This document shows positions 59,000 through 64,000 of a stretch of DNA of 64,000 bases, piece after piece. The stretch's first letter is position 1. Every line of letters begins with the position of its first letter. Below the pieces are notes generated by a model, which saw nothing but the letters and a program-made list of their open reading frames with translations, was not told the origin of the DNA and ran no database searches. The position numbers and the translations under genes were made by a program. Source of the stretch: Guyanagaster necrorhizus (taxonomy: Eukaryota > Basidiomycota > Agaricomycetes > Agaricales > Physalacriaceae); NCBI RefSeq assembly GCF_019112545.1, contig NW_025064892.1, positions 1,282,401 to 1,346,400 on the forward strand, in the 5' to 3' direction.

Positions 59000-59711
59000 A
59001 TAACGAGTTATAGCATATTGTAAATCCCCTTTGGACCTTTTCTTTTTCCTTTTTTCCCTACTTCTTTGTGTATCTCATACATGCGGTAGTAGCGATGACG
59101 TGCTATGGATCATTCTACAATATACATCCAATACCACCAAAACACGACACATCCATACTTTCATTCTTGATCGTAGTAGTGTTCACGATTAGGAACGTTG
59201 CATGTATGACCTTTTCAATGACCTTGCGAGCTTTTACTTCCCTGAATTGTTTATGAGCTGCCGAATTGGGCAACACCTTGACACCTTAACACTATAATCT
59301 TGCTGTCAATACTTTATTCAAAATGGATAGGCATATCATACCACTGTATTATCCCTTTTCCCTTCAGTTAAGTATGACTTGCATTATCTCTATCAGCTAC
59401 ACTCACTGGAAACTTCCACAGAGAAAATTGCACATGGATCATGAAAACCGTCATTGACTTCATCCCTGAAATTTTGATAAGCTTAAGTTGAACGTGGGGA
59501 TGAATTCAAGTATGACTGGCATGGAAAGTCGTACTTCAAGTATACGTCATTTAAGTATACAGCTTGGAGGATAAAGGCTATTCATATTTGAGAACCATGT
59601 TATGAGACCTCGCAGAAATTAAAACATTAAGGGGGAATGAAAATGCCACTGGCTGTAATTCGACATTGTCTTTGCCTTCCCAACCACACTTACTACGCAA
59701 TCATGGTAGCC
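59000..59711. other. Spacer between the two MYND pseudogenes
   Basis: AT-rich; nothing recognised. Confidence 0.45.
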
Positions 59712-60510
59712 TCTTACTTCGTCTGTGAAACTCCAAGGTAGACGCAGTGCTCAGGCTGCCACAGCATCACTTATTGCAGCAGCAAGTACCAAACTCAGGT
59801 TCTTCCACTCCCGCTCACTTGAATCGGTGCTCATAAAAATGGCTAGGTCTGGCCCACTCATAAAGATTACTGAAAACTCATCAGGGCACCCCAAGTCACC
59901 ACCTATGATGCTATCCTCTTCGGTATCAATGAGATCAGGCCCCAAATTATCAAACTCCCTTGATCATGGGGATGGGCTGCGAAGAATTGCATCCAGAAGA
60001 GCAATACCAGATATTGGAACAGTAGCTACTGATAGAAGAATATAAGTAGTGTTCTCAGTCGGGCACAGCGTAGGTGAAATGACTGAGGTATATGGGCATC
60101 TATAGCCAGGCTATATAGGCAATCGAGTAGCAACAGGAGATGTGTACATATGTGATAAGTAGGAACGAGTGACGATCAAAAAGAGAAGATAAGTCCTCCA
60201 ACAGTAGCCGTGGTACCAGCAACGCAGAAACATCGTTCAGAGATACATTTGGAGCTACCCCTGTGAAGCTGGGGTACACTCTCGCTGTGCAATACGATGA
60301 CAAGTTCACGACCAACAGGTCCCCAGTCAATCGTTGCATCTAGACTGTTACTGGAGGTGAGGGTGTGATACTTTGGGCAGGAAATGCTACAGCACTGAGG
60401 GCAGAGGATATGTATGTCTATAGGTACAGCGATGCCAGTTTGGAGAAGGATTTCGCGCCGATGGTGCAGTTCTTCAAGGATTATGGGAAACAGCATGGTG
60501 GCCAGTAGTG
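59712..60510 (+). pseudogene. MYND-type gene relic, copy 2
   Basis: Same strand and same order as copy 1 but far more decayed. Readable blocks are YDAILFGINEIRPQIIKLP at about 59907, then, after unrelated or degraded sequence, LGYTLAVQYDDKFTTNRSP and WAGNATALRAEDMYVYRYSD, ending LEKDFAPMVQFFKDYGKQ. The finger itself is only faintly visible near 59700-59860, in shifted frames with stops. It is a tandem duplicate of the 58377 gene. Confidence 0.6.
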
Positions 60511-61185
60511 ATGAAGGTTCAATTTCCTCGCATCACAACAGCCTACCTGATGACTTGCTACTAGCACCGTTCCCATAGTATATTCGCGTTCAGTAATAGT
60601 AGATGTCACATCATGCAGCTCATTCCATGCCATGGTACTATGATCTACATGTGCATTACGTCGTACTGACAAGAGTGAGAATTGCTAGTGAGATAGCTCT
60701 GTTGAAGGAGATCCCTAGGTTGATTGACCTACCTATTTTTACGTTACACGCCATCTTTAGCCTTCCTTTTTCGTTCTTTCCTTCATCACTTTCTGATCAA
60801 GTATATAAGGCGTACCGTAGTTTTTCCACCCCTCAGTCGTTCTGCTTTTCGCTGTGCCGACCAAGGCGTGTACTGTTATACTTTCTTCATATCACACATG
60901 TACTTACATAGCTGTTACAGCCTATATATTTGTTCTCCTGTCAATACGCTCTTCTTTGTAACGTTGGTGAACGATGTTTCCAGAACCAAACACGACTTCT
61001 GATAAGCCCTGCCCCCTGCTAAAAAGACCTCTCGTAGCATCATCTGCTGGAAATTCAGTACGTGCATAATATGAGGAACAGGTGCACTGACTCTTTATTC
61101 CTTCTAAGCGAATCCAGCGCTCAAACTATGGAAAAAAGCACATGGCATTGCTGCGAGCGTCCTCTGGATGAGCGGAAAGCGCTTC
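60511..61185. other. Intergenic
   Basis: T-rich; nothing recognised. Confidence 0.45.
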
Positions 61186-61937
61186 TCAGACGACTCGGTA
61201 GTGACCACACGTAAAATCTGAATCTACCGTCTCCTGTATATCAAGTGCCATCAGTTTCATGATTAGTATGATCATGACCACCCCTTCAATAGAACTAAAA
61301 TCAAAGGGGAAAAAGTCAGATGCCACAATCCTGAGAGAAAACGACGAGCTGCAATAAATCTTGCAAGAGCAGCGTCGCACCCTCCTTCTAACCAGTGAGC
61401 TATATCTTCCCCAATAACGCAGAACGACCGTTTAGGCTGAGACACAAACAATATCTGATGTCCTAGAATCGCTTCCAGGCCTCAGAACCTATTCCGGCCT
61501 CTCGCGCGCATAGAACTGATTCAAAACTCGGGACATTGTTGCGGTCTGGTTCGTACTGTCGTCAAGCTGCTGGATTGGGCTGCACTTTTCTCTGGTAGAG
61601 CGGAGGGCGGTGTGGTGGCCATTGGTAAGGTAGAATTGCCAGTGTCAGAAGCCATGAGCGACAGAGCTATTGACCAGTCAAGAGAAAACAGATCAAAAAA
61701 AAAAACTGAAAGGGAAAAACGACGGTTATTTGACCTGTTAAGACGTGAAAATGCCGGATCTCGATGCAGGTAGGTAGTTGGTGATGACGTCAAGCAAGTA
61801 AACGGGGCCGGATGCTGGCCAGATATTGCCGCGTCCGTTCTTCCTTCCGTCACCACCATCCCATTGTCGCTTCCTCCAAAGCTCAGAATATCCTCTGCCT
61901 CTGCTCTCTGTGCCGCATTGTTTTTCGCTCTATCCAC
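61186..61937 (-). other. Possible unidentified gene on the minus strand
   Basis: One frame runs from 61937 (MDRAKNNAAQRAEAED) to 61521 with an intron-like T-rich block inside (61660-61740) followed by MASDTGNSTLPMATTPP. Downstream, another open stretch reads ILGHQILFVSQPKRSFCVIG and EDIAHWLEGGCDAALARF. No family is recognised, and the pieces could not be joined with confidence. Confidence 0.2.
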
Positions 61938-64000
61938 TCAGGATTGCTTTTTTTTTTGTGGATCAACTGGTATAACACGCGTTGTTCGGTTGCCTGACCC
62001 AGCTTGACATTGACTTTTTTTTAGAAGTTATCGCTGAGATCCCGGTTGGTGTGGTCTGACAAGATCAATATGCGCGGTTACTCCATCAATTTCGTTTGCC
62101 TCACCTCTCGGAATCCTACTAAGCTCGCCAAGAATACGCCACTCCACAGTTGCGACTTCTTCCAGTACAAGTTATGGTTCGATGACGATTCAGAAGGACT
62201 TCGGATTGTAATGGGAAGATGGTCTTGAGGATTGTGCTCATAGGGATTTGCCGTCGGTATGGTGGGTAGTTCAAGCCCGTCTTATGAGGTGCAGTAACTG
62301 ACAGCTTTCAACAGAAGAAAGACAAGATGTGCTTACAGGCTACAGGCATTCAATACGGGAGAAAGGGTAGGGATATGTTCACTATGTGTTAACCAGTGAT
62401 CGGTGAGGCATAATTGTGCTCTAAGTATATTTCGTCTGCTGTCGTTTCTGCCTGACTGCCCAGATTTCTTTTTTCTTGTGGTGCAAAGGCGACCACCGCG
62501 AGGCTACCCGAGACGAGAAGCACCGATGGAAGAATTAGGATGTCTATAGTCGTTCTAATTGTGTGATGGGAACTGATGTGTTGATGATGGTGATTTTTCC
62601 ATGGCGCAGGTGAAGTTCCAGTTTTCAAGTTCGTTGATTGTGCGTCTTATTTTATCGCTCTTTTCTATATTGTGTTCGGCTCATTAATTCCTTACAGATG
62701 CTATCAGATACCTTCAGTCCATTACAATTGGACCGTCTAGAGTGCCCTTCTACCTCGTCGTGTATGCCATCTTCGCCATCTCATCGAGTTCATCCCAAAT
62801 GCTGTATCGCCAACGTTCAGTTCACGTCAGTGTTCCCGCAAAATATTCGATCTCGTATTCCTTTCGATCTATCTTTATCTTAAACTCTTCTCCATCAGAG
62901 CCGTCGACGTCTTCCTACGCCTTCACGTAGCGCAAGCTACTTTCGAAGGACGAGTCTCGCCATTTGCAACTACCGGTTGTGGTATGGGTTATATCCTTCC
63001 CACGGGCCTGTCATCGATTATCCCTTCTCGATTATGTGCATACACAAAGACGAGCCTCCATGCGGCCACACACGGGCCTGTCTTATCGATGCTTGGACCT
63101 TGCCGCCTGGCACTTTCGTGGTATCAAACCAATGTCAAATGGTTGTCTTCGCTCTCCAAACAGCGGTATCATGCACGCTGTTTTCCCGATCTTCGAATCG
63201 TGCATGCTAGTATTCTTTTCCCATTAGACAACCATTACCAAACACCCCCACTCCTATGTATACTATTCATACCACCTGGATTTCATCGCCTCCGTGCTCC
63301 AAACTTTCAAGTCTCTACATGATATTGCCGCTTGCCTTTCGTTGGACCCTCCTGATCTCTATGTATATTTTGCATCGCTACTCTCGTTTCTCTCTCCATA
63401 GCCATCACAGATCGCTTTTATGCGGCCACTCTAATCTCCTTCAGCATCGTTACCGAACAAAGATCCTCGTGCATAGATTCCAGGGTGTTTCGGGATTGAT
63501 GACGTGGCAGTTGATCAGTGCAAGGATGACGGGGGACAGGGAGGACGTAGGACGATAATGAGTGTAACGAGCGAGGCTGGATCATATCGACGTGGGTGTC
63601 CGTGAGACTGCGCGTTAGGTTTGGAGTGAAGAGCGTGCTTGATGGCTTTGTGCGCGCGAAGGGAACGAAACAATGTCGAAGCAAATCGTCCTATCGAGGA
63701 TGATCGGTCGGACCTCCCTCGAATTCGGCCAACGTTGATATCAACCATTTCTCAGGATATCCAATTTGCGAAAGGAGTTCTCGTGTTTGAAGTCCTTATA
63801 CTGCGGCAGCGCATCAGTACCTTCCCCCTTTCCCGAATAAGCACGACGGCTCTCGCTTCAGCTGAAACGCTCACAATGCAATTCCGATGCGCACCAGGGC
63901 AGAAAAGTGTTGCGGGACGACACAAGTACCTGATGTCAACCTTATATAAGCATAGACAGTTTTGTCCTGAGTCGACGGTCAATTGCCTTTAAGCAATTGA
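61938..64000. other. Gene-poor right end of the window
   Basis: No recognised gene in 2 kb. A 79-codon minus-strand frame at 62389-62628 has one hydrophobic segment (ILILPSVLLVSGSLAVVAF) but no support. A short direct repeat, CACGGGCCTGTC, occurs at 63001 and 63070. Confidence 0.35.

Noticed and set aside
62964..63322. Overlapping plus-strand frames of 77-112 codons near the right end
   Set aside because: Three frames open at once with no motif, typical of chance in CT-rich sequence.

Overview
The window is nuclear DNA of a basidiomycete fungus, almost certainly an Agaricomycete (mushroom or polypore). Genes are broken by many short introns (about 50-70 bases, GT-AG with a few GC-AG). The gene content points the same way: a laccase, a CYP63-type P450, two CmcJ/AsaB-like proteins, a DUF6697-type gene, MYND-finger gene relics and F-box genes. 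All exon structures were worked out by hand from splice signals and protein family motifs; no search was run.

Layout. 0.2-2.4 kb: FAD aromatic monooxygenase. 3.3-8.8 kb: two relics of an unnamed multicopy family flanking an F-box gene and an unknown gene. 9.2-18.5 kb: housekeeping block with EMG1 (rRNA methyltransferase), a LINE tail relic, elongin C (five tiny exons) and a 1373-residue mitochondrial-type PPR protein. 18.6-26.4 kb: gene-poor and full of relics (unnamed family, copper amine oxidase, copia scrap, an inverted repeat), with one intact short-chain dehydrogenase. 26.4-45.7 kb: mostly oxidative and secreted enzymes (CmcJ-like protein, laccase, P450, epoxide hydrolase-like protein, secreted S33 peptidase, second CmcJ-like protein), interrupted by the divergent housekeeping pair cyclin C / mitochondrial malate dehydrogenase. 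46.8-49.3 kb: a dehydrogenase scrap and a damaged DUF6697 gene. 50.6-56.0 kb: divergent pair PMT1 / CCT2. 56-64 kb: gene-poor, with a foldback repeat, a reductase relic and two tandem MYND-finger pseudogenes.

Housekeeping genes act in ribosome biogenesis (EMG1), protein folding (CCT2), ER O-mannosylation (PMT1), Mediator-linked transcription (cyclin C), ubiquitin ligase adaptors (elongin C), mitochondrial RNA handling (PPR) and the TCA cycle (MDH). The oxidative enzymes could serve lignin/aromatic breakdown or secondary metabolism, but there is no core synthase in view. I did not find a clearly new multi-gene system. The most notable observations are a 6-base microexon in MDH, a 15-base microexon next to a GC-AG intron in the P450, a decaying multicopy family with four copies, and pseudogenes whose stop codons all look like C:G to T:A changes. 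No tRNA, rRNA or CRISPR was recognised.
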